A DNA stretch of 38,181 nt from Streptomyces malaysiensis subsp. samsunensis. Its GTDB lineage: Bacteria; Actinomycetota; Actinomycetes; Streptomycetales; Streptomycetaceae. The notes under the pieces were generated by a model. That model was not told where the DNA came from. It did no database searches and saw only the letters and a list, made by a program, of their open reading frames with translations. The DNA lies in assembly GCF_024519315.1 (NCBI RefSeq), contig NZ_JANIIC010000077.1, positions 1 through 38,181 on the forward strand, read 5' to 3'. Shown here in pieces: positions 23,103 to 30,880 of this stretch (positions are counted from its first letter, which is position 1; every line of letters begins with the position of its first letter). Both the position numbers and the translations under genes were made by a program.

Positions 23103-24527
23103 CTACCCGAGGCCCGCCGGGCGCCGTCGCCAGTGCCCGGTGGCCTGCTCGAAGGCGTGGCCGACCTGGAGGACCGCGAAGTCCGCCCGGTGCGGCCCGA
23201 CGATCTGCACCCCGACCGGAAGCCCGCCGGGCGTGAACCCGGCCGGTACGGACAGCGCCGGGCTGCCGGTCGAGCTGATCAGATACGCCGAGCGCATCCA
23301 GTCCAGATAGTCGTCCATGGCCACCCCGGCGATCTCGGTCGGGTACTCGATCCCGACGTCGAAGGGCACCACCTGGCTCACCGGAAGCAGCAGCACGTCA
23401 TAGCGGCCGAAGAACTCCCGGACGCGGTGGAAGAGCTGGGTGTGCAGCACCTCCGCGCGGGCGACGTCCGGCCCGCTGAGCTTGCGCCCCTGCTCGGCGT
23501 TCTCCCGTATGGCCCGCTTCAGCCCGTCGGGGTGGGCGTCCATGAGCGCGCCGAAGGCGACCTCGAACGCCGAGGCGCGCAGCGTACGGAAGACCTCCTC
23601 GGCCTCGGCCAGGTCCGGACAGGCCCGCTCCACGACGCAGCCGAGGCCGGTGAAGACCTCCGCCGCCGACACGACCGCCTCGGCCACCTCGGGCTCGACC
23701 GGCACCAGCCCCCCGAGATCCGGCGACCAGGCCACCCGCAGCCCCGTCAGATCGCGGTCCAGGGGGCGGGCGAAACGGACGCCGGGCTCCTCCAGGGCGA
23801 TCGGTGACCGAGCGTCGGGTCCGGCGATGGCGGACAGCAGCAGGGCGGTATCGGCCACGGTACGGCCCATCGGCCCCTTGACGCCGAGGGTGCTCCAGGC
23901 GGTCATGGAGGGCCAGTTGGGGACGCGCCCGGGCGACGGGCGCAGACCGACCACATTGCAGAACGAGGCCGGGTTGCGCAGCGAGCCGCCGGTGTCGCTG
24001 CCGTCCGCGATCGGGACCATGCCGGAGGCCAGCGCGGCCGCCGCGCCACCGCTGCTGCCACCCGCGCTGCGGCCCAGGTCGTACGGGTTGTGGGTGGCGC
24101 CGAAAATGGGGTTGAAGGTGTGCGAACCGGCCCCGAACTCGGGCACGTTGGTCTTGCCGACGGTGATCGCCCCGGCGGCCCGGATCCGTTCGATCAGCAG
24201 ATCGTCCTGGTCGGGCACGCCGTCGACGAGCGGCGAGCCATGGCTGGTGCGGATGCCCGCGGTGTCGTGGAGGTCCTTGTGGGCGATGGGCAGCCCGTGC
24301 AGCGGCCCGAGCTCCTCCCCCGCCACGATCCGCTCATCGGCCTGCCGGGCCGCCTCGCGGGCGCGGTCGGCGACGAGGGTGACGATCGCGTTGACGGCGG
24401 GGTTGACCCGTTCGATACGGGCCAGATGGGCCTCGAGCAGCTCGCGCGCGGACAGCTCGCGGGTGCGCAGCAGATGGCCGAGGTCCAGGGCGGTCCTGAA
24501 GCAGAGATCGTCATCGGTCGTCGTCAC
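23103..24527 (-). CDS. Amidase, amidase-signature family
   Basis: 474 aa, the usual family size. It hydrolyses amide bonds with a Ser-cisSer-Lys triad: Lys84 in GLPIAHKDLHDTAGI, cis-Ser158 in GRSAGGSSGGAAAALASG, and nucleophile Ser182 in ADGSDTGGSLRNPASF. The C-terminal LTISSTG-like segment appears as SSTGSPALSVPAGFTPGGLP-VGVQIVGP. There is no sign of a GatB/GatC context, so this is a catabolic amidase rather than GatA. The GTG start 24527 has GAGGAAGG nine nt upstream. With the FAD enzyme gene downstream it suggests amide-to-amino-acid breakdown under the nearby IclR regulator, which is inference. Confidence 0.94.
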   Translation of the reverse strand: MTTTDDDLCFRTALDLGHLLRTRELSARELLEAHLARIERVNPAVNAIVTLVADRAREAARQADERIVAGEELGPLHGLPIAHKDLHDTAGIRTSHGSPLVDGVPDQDDLLIERIRAAGAITVGKTNVPEFGAGSHTFNPIFGATHNPYDLGRSAGGSSGGAAAALASGMVPIADGSDTGGSLRNPASFCNVVGLRPSPGRVPNWPSMTAWSTLGVKGPMGRTVADTALLLSAIAGPDARSPIALEEPGVRFARPLDRDLTGLRVAWSPDLGGLVPVEPEVAEAVVSAAEVFTGLGCVVERACPDLAEAEEVFRTLRASAFEVAFGALMDAHPDGLKRAIRENAEQGRKLSGPDVARAEVLHTQLFHRVREFFGRYDVLLLPVSQVVPFDVGIEYPTEIAGVAMDDYLDWMRSAYLISSTGSPALSVPAGFTPGGLPVGVQIVGPHRADFAVLQVGHAFEQATGHWRRRPAGLG

Positions 24528-24692
24528 GGTCGCTCGCCTTCCTCACGGGGCCCAGGGGCGGAACCCATCGTTCGGGAAGCGGCGGGGTGAGGGAAGAGCG
24601 TCGGGCCGAAAGCCGGCACCGGCCGCCTCGACCTGTCCCGGCGGACAAGGCGAGGCGGCCGATCGAGGTCCTTAGGGACGTGCTTGCGGTCC

Positions 24693-27068
24693 TTACGGAC
24701 GCGCTGACAGACCTGCTCCCACGGGCGCCGGAACCCGCGCGGCCGAGGTGCCGAGCCCGGTGGGCCCGTGCCACGGGGCCACCGCCCGCGCCCCCGCACC
24801 GGCCCCGACCGCCACCGGCCGCCGGTGGACGCGGAGCAGCTCCTCCTCCCGGTAGCGCGGGACCTCCCGGTGCCAGTTCAAGATCCCGGTCATCCAGTTG
24901 CTCAGCTCCTCCACATAGCCATCCATCGCCCTCCTGGCCTCCGGCCCCAGGCCGAAGTCGTCGTACAGCACGGGGAGCTCATGCTCGGCGACATGCTGGA
25001 ACTGCCGCATCCGGGAGGTCATCAGGTCGTTCACGATGGCGACCCCGGTCGGATAGTCGCAGTCGAAGAAGTTCTGGACGACGAGGACGCCGTTGTGGAC
25101 CTCGCCCTCGAACTCGATCTCCTTCTGGTAGGAGAAGACATCGTTCAGCAGCGTCGCGTAGTTCGCGGCGGCGCTCTCCAGCGACTGGACCGGGCCGCTG
25201 CGGTAGATCTCGGACGGCACCCGCCGTCCGTGCGCCAGTCGGCACAGGCTCATGGTGAGGTCGGAGCCGAAGGTGTGCCTGCGCATCTCGATGTAGTCGA
25301 CCGGGTCGGGAATCCGGTGCTTCGTCTGGTTGGCCAGCTCCCACAGCCAGCTGGCGGTCATGTCCTCGATGGCCTGGCGGAGGTCGCGGCGCGCCGCGAC
25401 CTCCATCGGGCCCGCCGTACGGCCCCACAGATCGGCCAGCGAGCGCTCCAGCGCGTTCGCCGGGACCGGGGTGGGGCCCGCGTCGAGCGGCATGAACGCC
25501 CTGAGCCTGGCGTTGCACGCCCTCGCTCCGGCCAGGTCGTGGGTGCGGCCGAAGACCGCCGGATAGTAGTCGTCCGCGTAGGTGCCCCAGGCCAGCCAGC
25601 CCGACGCCACATCGAGCTCGTCCGGGGAGCCGTCCGGATGGATGCCCGCCGCGCACAGCGGGAGGTCGGCGGCGAGCAGCCGCCGCTCGTCCCAGACCTG
25701 CGAGCCGGGGACGCCGGGCTGGGGTTCGAGGATGCCCATCCGGTGTGCCCAGTCGACCAGATGGCGGCGGGCGGTGGGCAGATGCGCGTTGAGCCGGAGG
25801 GTGAACGGCATGGAGAAGTCCGGCAGCAGCGACGGACCGGTCCTCTGGAACGGGACATGGCTGAACCTGCGCGCCCTGGCCGCCTCCGCCCGGCCGGTGG
25901 TCAGCGGCAGGCTGGCCGCGGAGACTCCGAGGCCGGTGAGCGCGAAGGGGGACCATGGAGCGCGCTCGCTCCGCCGACCGGTGCCACCCGCGCCGTTTGT
26001 GCCATGAGCGCCACCGGCCTCGTGCACACCATGAGCCCCGCGCGCCCCGTCCGCACCATGCGCCCCGCTCGCCTCGTGCGCGCCGTTCATATAGCGGCTG
26101 GAGCGCATATGCCACTCATGGCCGCCCGACTGCCAGTCCTGGAGCCCCTTGACGTAGGCGAGGACGCCCGCACAGGCCGCCGGATCCAGCCCGTGCTCGG
26201 CGAAGAGCGGGCCGAGCTCGGTGAGCGCGGTGTCCTCGAACTGCTGGAGCCGCGAGGTCAGCAGCTCGTTGACGGAGTCGGCCGCCTCCTGGGTGGTGCA
26301 GTCCAGGAACGTCTCCAGGACCAGGACGCCATTGCTGAGCTCGCCCTCTTCCTCGATCTCCCGCTGATAGGAGAACAGGTCGTTGCGGAGGTGCACCGCG
26401 TCCGCGAAGGCGTCCCGCAGCACCCGCATCGGCCGCGACCCGGCGATCACCGCCGGCACCTCGGCCCCAACCGCATGCTCGACCAGCCCGGCCGACCAGG
26501 GCGCGCCGCCGACCTTACGGCGCATCTCGATGTACTCGACCGGATTGGGCACCCGGTCGATGTTGATGTTCGAGAGCTCCCAGAGCGATTCGTTGAGCAG
26601 GTTCTCGGTGCTCTCCCGGAACCGGGCCCGCCAGTCCGACGACATGGAGGGCACTGTCCTCGCCCACAGATCCGCGAGCCCCGCTTCGACCGGGTTGGTG
26701 GGCTCGGGGGTCCCGTCGGCCGGATCCATCGGCATGAAGGCGGGCAGCCGGTCGAGATACGCCTTTCCGGCCGCACGGTCCTGGGAGCGCTTGAACGTCT
26801 CCAGGAAGTGGTCGTCGAAGAAGAACACCCACACATACCAGTCGGTGACCAGCGAAAGCTCCGTGCCGGAGCAGTCGGGGTGGGTGTACGCGCACAGCAG
26901 GGCGTAGTCGTGGGCGTCGAGATCCTCCTGCTCCCAGATCCCCGAGCCCTCGAGCATTTCCATCTCGCGGGCCCACTGGGTGGAGTGCTCCCGTGCCTCC
27001 TGGACATGGGGGTTCAGCCGCGCCGGATACGGCATGTAGAAGTCGGGGAGTCGAAAGGGCTGTGTCAC
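24693..27068 (-). CDS. geoA: Geosmin synthase (bifunctional germacradienol/geosmin synthase)
   Basis: 791-aa cytoplasmic two-domain terpene cyclase. The N-domain turns farnesyl diphosphate into germacradienol and germacrene D; its Mg-binding motifs are DDHFLE (85-90) and NDLFSYQRE (229-237). The C-domain converts germacradienol to geosmin and carries DDYYP (499-503) and NDVFSYQKE (642-650). The order and spacing match known Streptomyces enzymes, which are about 725 aa. The extra length is a low-complexity Gly-Ala-His linker between the domains (about 328-365) and an Ala/Gly-rich tail. The GTG at 27068 matches the family N-terminus (TQPFRLPDFYMPYPARLNPH); a longer open frame upstream is not supported. 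The stop is TAA, uncommon in this genome. Confidence 0.98.
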   Translation of the reverse strand: MTQPFRLPDFYMPYPARLNPHVQEAREHSTQWAREMEMLEGSGIWEQEDLDAHDYALLCAYTHPDCSGTELSLVTDWYVWVFFFDDHFLETFKRSQDRAAGKAYLDRLPAFMPMDPADGTPEPTNPVEAGLADLWARTVPSMSSDWRARFRESTENLLNESLWELSNINIDRVPNPVEYIEMRRKVGGAPWSAGLVEHAVGAEVPAVIAGSRPMRVLRDAFADAVHLRNDLFSYQREIEEEGELSNGVLVLETFLDCTTQEAADSVNELLTSRLQQFEDTALTELGPLFAEHGLDPAACAGVLAYVKGLQDWQSGGHEWHMRSSRYMNGAHEASGAHGADGARGAHGVHEAGGAHGTNGAGGTGRRSERAPWSPFALTGLGVSAASLPLTTGRAEAARARRFSHVPFQRTGPSLLPDFSMPFTLRLNAHLPTARRHLVDWAHRMGILEPQPGVPGSQVWDERRLLAADLPLCAAGIHPDGSPDELDVASGWLAWGTYADDYYPAVFGRTHDLAGARACNARLRAFMPLDAGPTPVPANALERSLADLWGRTAGPMEVAARRDLRQAIEDMTASWLWELANQTKHRIPDPVDYIEMRRHTFGSDLTMSLCRLAHGRRVPSEIYRSGPVQSLESAAANYATLLNDVFSYQKEIEFEGEVHNGVLVVQNFFDCDYPTGVAIVNDLMTSRMRQFQHVAEHELPVLYDDFGLGPEARRAMDGYVEELSNWMTGILNWHREVPRYREEELLRVHRRPVAVGAGAGARAVAPWHGPTGLGTSAARVPAPVGAGLSARP

Positions 27069-27248
27069 TGCTGAGCCGGCACCTCTCCGTGCGACGGTGG
27101 TCCGTAGCGGGACGGCTACGGACCGGGGTCGGCTACGGGCTACCCATGCCGCCACCGGCCTATCCGAAAGCCCCATTAGTCACACAAGTGCGCGCCTCCC
27201 ACCCCCGGCGCGCCCCCTCGCCCCAAGGGGAGGAGGCGCGCCGACGGC

Positions 27249-28421
27249 TCATTCCGGACCGTGGGAGCGGCCGGCCGCCTGGGCCCCGACGGGCACCGCG
27301 GGGGCGAAGCCACCCTGCTCGGAGGGTCCGCCGCCGGATCTTCCGGTCGGCCGGAAGGCCCACTCCATCCGCGGCTCCATCGCGAACCGGAACATCCGCT
27401 GGACGGGCGGTGTGCACAGGGCGGTCACCACGGCCACGGCCACCGCCGTCACCACGATCTCCCCCAGCGGCCGGTGCAGCCACGGGTGGTCGTACCAGTC
27501 CCAGAAGCGCGAGCCCTTGGCGAGGAAGCCGTGCAGCAGATAGCCGTACAGCGTCCCGGCGCCGAGCACCGTGAACCACATCCGGCGCCGGGGCACCCAG
27601 GCGAGGAAGCACACGGTGAGCACCATGGAGCAGCCGAAGAGGGCTAACGTCATCACCATGCCGACCCACCACGGCGCACCGAGCTCCTGCGCGCTGTCCC
27701 GGCGGTAGAACCACGCCGGGTTCATCCGCGGCACGGCCCAGTAGGCGAAGACCAGCGCGGCGGCGACCACGGGCACCGAGAGCCGTCTGACCTCGCGCCG
27801 CCGGATCATCCGGAAGTGCTCCGGCCGCATATGCAGCCCCACCACGAAGAAGGGCAGGAACTGGAGCACCCGCTGGAGATCGAGGTCGTCACCGATGTTC
27901 GGTGAGCAGGCGGCGAGCGCGGCGACACCGAGAGCCAGCGCCACCGGCCACCGCACGATCCGCCACAGCGGTGTCGTCAGCCGCCAGACGAAGAGCGCGA
28001 TCAGGAACCAGGTCAGGTACCAGGGGTCGAGCAGACTGATCGGATAGGACGGATCGTCGTCCGCCCACCGCTTGAAGAAGGTGTACGCGACCTCGAAGAG
28101 GACGTACGGGACGGCGATACCCGTGATCAGTCGTTTGAGCCGGTCCGGCCGGAGATCGAAATTCCGCGAGAAGTACCCGGAGATGAGAATGAACGCCGGC
28201 ATATGGAACGTGTAGACGGTCATATAGAGCGCGGACGCCGCTCTGCTGCCGCCACGCAGGGGCTCCCACGCATGCCCCATCGCGACCAGCACGATCGCCA
28301 GGTACTTGGCGTTGTCGAAGAACGCGTCACGTTGTTTCGGCGCGGGGGACGAGGCCGGTGCCGCCTCGGGGGGCGGGGACGCCGGTGCCCGCCGCGCGGG
28401 CAGTAAGGACGAGACGTTCAT
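27249..28421 (-). CDS. Membrane acyltransferase, acyltransferase_3 family
   Basis: 390-aa polytopic membrane protein. It starts with a Pro/Ala/Ser-rich cytoplasmic leader, then RDAFFDNAKYLAIVLVAMGH: the conserved catalytic-type His follows TM1 of the family. FHMPAFILISGYFSRNF is the second landmark. About ten TM helices follow. The family transfers acetyl or other acyl groups to sugars, peptidoglycan or antibiotics on the outer face; the acceptor here is unknown. GGAGG lies nine nt before ATG 28421. Codon 259 (27645-27647, in VMTLALFG) is TTA, suggesting bldA-dependent translation. It lies upstream of the geosmin synthase gene on the same strand, with a 180-bp gap. Confidence 0.92.
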   Translation of the reverse strand: MNVSSLLPARRAPASPPPEAAPASSPAPKQRDAFFDNAKYLAIVLVAMGHAWEPLRGGSRAASALYMTVYTFHMPAFILISGYFSRNFDLRPDRLKRLITGIAVPYVLFEVAYTFFKRWADDDPSYPISLLDPWYLTWFLIALFVWRLTTPLWRIVRWPVALALGVAALAACSPNIGDDLDLQRVLQFLPFFVVGLHMRPEHFRMIRRREVRRLSVPVVAAALVFAYWAVPRMNPAWFYRRDSAQELGAPWWVGMVMTLALFGCSMVLTVCFLAWVPRRRMWFTVLGAGTLYGYLLHGFLAKGSRFWDWYDHPWLHRPLGEIVVTAVAVAVVTALCTPPVQRMFRFAMEPRMEWAFRPTGRSGGGPSEQGGFAPAVPVGAQAAGRSHGPE

Positions 28422-28729
28422 CACATACAGCCTCCCGGGGAACCTGCGGGGGAAATCCTGCCTCTTTCCAGGTTTCGGCGGAGGGTTGCGGAGTGGAACA
28501 TTCCATGCACCATAGTGGCGCCCGCCGAGCCTCGCCCCAAAAGGCTCAGCTCTCGCGTACAAGGGTTTACGCCCAGCCCAGCGCATCCGTCACCTCCTCG
28601 ACTTGAAAACTTGTTTACCTCTCCGGGTAGTTCACAGAGTGACAAAGGGGGCCGATCCGCCCCGCCTTGACCGGCCCCGCCTGCTAGCTTCTACACAACT
28701 GTAGATCCTAACCACCGTATGGAGTGTGA
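28422..28729. other. Divergent intergenic region of the acyltransferase and terB
   Basis: No gene. It holds the AT-rich stretch ACTTGAAAACTTGTTTACC near 28600 and the dyad at 28690-28705. A TTGACC at 28667 may be a -35 element for terB, but I cannot match it to a well-spaced -10. Short frames on the minus strand are not supported by ribosome sites. Confidence 0.5.
28690..28705. promoter_or_regulatory. Dyad upstream of terB
   Basis: TCTACA-CAAC-TGTAGA is a perfect 6+6 dyad, 25 nt before the terB start, at the expected promoter. The TACA...TGTA half-sites resemble those of BlaI/CopY-type repressors, but the spacer is four rather than two. A BlaI-type gene lies 1.5 kb away. The link is a guess. 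Confidence 0.35.
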
Positions 28730-29191
28730 GTGGCCATGGCCCTGTGGGACCGCATCAAGGAGTCCGCCCAGACGATGCAGACTCAGCTCGTCTCGAAGAA
28801 GAACGACTTGAAGAGCGGTGCGTTCCGCGATGCGAGCATGGCGATGTGTGCCCTGGTGGCGGCGGCGGACGGCTCGGTCGACCCGTCCGAGCGGCAGCGT
28901 GTCGCCCAGCTGATCGCCACCAACGAGGTGCTTCAGAACTTCCCGGCCGACGACCTACAGCGGCGCTTCAACGACTACGTCAACAAGCTCACCGCGGACT
29001 TCGAGTTCGGCAAGGTGAGCGTGATGCAGGAGGTCGCCAAGGCCAAGAAGAAGCCCGCCGAGGCGCGCGCCGTCGTCCAGATCGGCATCGTCATCGGCGG
29101 CGCCGACGGCAACTTCGACAAGAGCGAGCAGGCCATGGTCCGCGAGGCGTGCTACACCCTGGACCTCCCGCCCGCCGAGTTCGACCTGTAA
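28730..29191 (+). CDS. terB: TerB-family tellurite-resistance-type protein
   Basis: 153 aa by the GTG start, or 151 aa from the ATG at 28736; GGAG at 28721 fits either (5 or 11 nt). Cytoplasmic all-helical TerB fold. Two repeated acidic loops are visible: ALVAAADGSVDPSERQRVAQ and IGIVIGGADGNFDKSEQAMV, which in TerB bind divalent metal. The family acts with TerC/TerD in stress and membrane-associated metal complexes. No other ter gene is in the window, so this is an isolated copy. A dyad lies in its promoter and a 20-bp repeat array begins at its stop codon. Confidence 0.92.
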   Translation: MAMALWDRIKESAQTMQTQLVSKKNDLKSGAFRDASMAMCALVAAADGSVDPSERQRVAQLIATNEVLQNFPADDLQRRFNDYVNKLTADFEFGKVSVMQEVAKAKKKPAEARAVVQIGIVIGGADGNFDKSEQAMVREACYTLDLPPAEFDL

Positions 29192-29290
29192 GCCGTAAGG
29201 CGGTCCCGTAAACCGTAAGGCGGTCCCGTAAGCCCTGAGGCGGCCTCACCAGCCGTAAGGCGGCCCTCAAGCCGTAAGGCCGCCCCGCAG
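29191..29290. repeat. Five-copy 20-bp tandem array at the terB 3' end
   Basis: Copies start at 29191, 29211, 29231, 29251 and about 29270, based on AGCCGTAAGGCGGTCCCGTA. The first two differ at one base; later copies diverge in the second half. CCGTAAGG cores repeat in near-exact phase. It lies between convergent terB and the M56 gene, with no other gene. Confidence 0.9.
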
Positions 29291-29328
29291 ACCACAAAGC
29301 CGCTAGCCGCAGACCGTAGGGGCGCGGC

Positions 29329-30276
29329 CTAGAGCGGGGTCGCCGCGTGCAGGACGAGGACCAGGGCGACCGCCGCGTTCGCCGAGGACAGCGCGGACGC
29401 GGCGGTGCCCACCGCCGCTATCCACAGGGCCAGCCCCGCCGCCGTCCACGTCGGCGGCCAGTGCCGGGGCGGCGGCACCGGCCCCAGCAGCGCCGCGACC
29501 CTGCGCGGCACCGGCCCCGGCGCGGCGAACCCCGCGAGCGCCGACCCCGGTGTGCTCCGCGAGACCAGGGCGGCCTTGCCGACCGCCCGCGCGGTGACCC
29601 GGCGGTCGCCGACCTCCCGGGCCGCCTCCTCGTCCGCCCAGCGCTCGGCGCAGTAGTCCACCGCGGCCCGCAGCGGCCGCAGCAGCGGGTTGGCCCGCGC
29701 CGCGAGCCGCGCGCCCAGCAGATAGCGGTGGTGGTGCGCGGTCAGATGGGCCCGCTCATGCGCGATCAGGGCCCGCCGCTCGCGGGTGCTGAGGCTGTCC
29801 AGCATCCCGGTGGAGACGACGATCCGGCCCGGTTTCCCCGTCCGCCCGGAGGTCCCGGGCAGGGCGTACGCATACGCCCTGTCGTCGGGCAGCACCGCGA
29901 CCGGCGACTCCGGCAGCCCGGCGAGCGCGAGCCAGGCGTTCCGCCGCACCCGCGAGTGACGCAGACAGGTGGCCGCACAGGAGACGGCCACCGCCGCCAG
30001 CGCGCCGATCGCCGCCTTCCCGGCCACCACGTCATAGGGCACCGCGGCCCGTACTTCGGGGTCCGACCAGCTGTCCGGCAGCGGATTGCCCGGCAGCTGC
30101 GCCGTGCCGACGACCATCAGCAGCCCCAGGCACAGCGTGGAGCACACCGCGAGGACGGTGCCGACGAGCGTCAGCAGCCGGGTGGCGGTGCGCGGGTGGA
30201 GATGCTGTTCGGCGAGCCGGGCGATCGGCAGCGCCGTCAAGGGCAGAACCAGCGGGAGGAAGACGAAGACGCCCAT
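29329..30276 (-). CDS. M56-family membrane metallopeptidase (BlaR1/MecR1-type)
   Basis: 315-aa membrane protein with N-terminal helices (VFVFLPLVLPLTALPIARL, TLVGTVLAVCSTLCLGLLM). The zinc site HERAH (residues 173-177) lies in RERRALIAHERAHLTAHHHR, and a likely third ligand is in YCAERWADEEAAREV. A C-terminal helix pair follows. There is no C-terminal penicillin-binding sensor domain, so it is not a BlaR1 proper. In such pairs the peptidase cleaves a BlaI-type repressor upon signal. The gene for that repressor ends three nt upstream (stop, then ATG 30276 with GAGGG as ribosome site), so they are co-translated. Confidence 0.95.
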   Translation of the reverse strand: MGVFVFLPLVLPLTALPIARLAEQHLHPRTATRLLTLVGTVLAVCSTLCLGLLMVVGTAQLPGNPLPDSWSDPEVRAAVPYDVVAGKAAIGALAAVAVSCAATCLRHSRVRRNAWLALAGLPESPVAVLPDDRAYAYALPGTSGRTGKPGRIVVSTGMLDSLSTRERRALIAHERAHLTAHHHRYLLGARLAARANPLLRPLRAAVDYCAERWADEEAAREVGDRRVTARAVGKAALVSRSTPGSALAGFAAPGPVPRRVAALLGPVPPPRHWPPTWTAAGLALWIAAVGTAASALSSANAAVALVLVLHAATPL

Positions 30277-30279
30277 CGG

Positions 30280-30693
30280 TCAGCCCTCCGGCTCCTCCGC
30301 CACGTCGCTCAGCAGGTCGCGCAGCAGCCGCTCGTCGTCCTGGGTCAGCCCGGTCACAAAGCTGGCCAGGACCGCCTCACGGTCGTCCTGGCCGTCCAGC
30401 ACCCGGCGCATCCGCAGCGCCGCGAGCCCTGCCTCGTCCGACGCGGCCCGCCAGACGAAGGAGCGGCCCGCGCGTTCACGGGTCACGGCCTGCTTGGCGT
30501 GCAGCCGGGACAGGATGGTCATGACCGTGGTGTAGGCGAGCTCGCCCTCGATCCGCTCCTGCACCCATGCGGCGGTCACCGGCCCCGGCGCCCGGCGCAG
30601 CGCCACGAGCACCTGCGCCTCCAGTTCGCCCTGGCCACGCCGACGGGGGCGGCGGGGCCAGCCGGGCCCGCCGGTCCGGTCGTGGTCCGTCAC
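30280..30693 (-). CDS. BlaI/MecI/CopY-family repressor
   Basis: 137 aa. The winged-helix DNA-binding domain is visible: GELEAQVLVALRRAPGPVTA, AWVQERIEGELAYTTVMTIL, SRLHAKQAVTRERAGRSFVW. A C-terminal helix (LASFVTGLTQDDERLLRDLL) serves dimerisation and holds the usual cleavage region. The protein represses its own operon and unlinked targets until cut by the partner peptidase. GTG 30693 is fixed by AAGGAG five nt upstream; the longer open frame has no such site. It is the first gene of a two-gene operon with the M56 peptidase and is divergent from the P450. Confidence 0.95.
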   Translation of the reverse strand: MTDHDRTGGPGWPRRPRRRGQGELEAQVLVALRRAPGPVTAAWVQERIEGELAYTTVMTILSRLHAKQAVTRERAGRSFVWRAASDEAGLAALRMRRVLDGQDDREAVLASFVTGLTQDDERLLRDLLSDVAEEPEG

Positions 30694-30880
30694 ACCGTCT
30701 CCTTCCACACCGCACGCGCCCGGCGCGTGGCGCTTCATGGTAGCGAGCCATGGACGGCCGCCTCCTTCGCCCGGACCACGGCCGTCCGTTCGCCCCATTG
30801 GCCTGGCTGTACGCGCGGCCCCGGGCCGCCTCGCCGATGCTGAGCAGTGGGACGACCCCGACGAAGGAACTCACTCAGCC

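Noticed and set aside
24768..27074. 768-codon plus-strand ORF
   Set aside because: Antisense of geosmin synthase, open only because of high GC. Composition is typical of a shadow frame.
29191..29290. CRISPR-like repeats after terB
   Set aside because: The 20-bp units are contiguous and contain no spacers.
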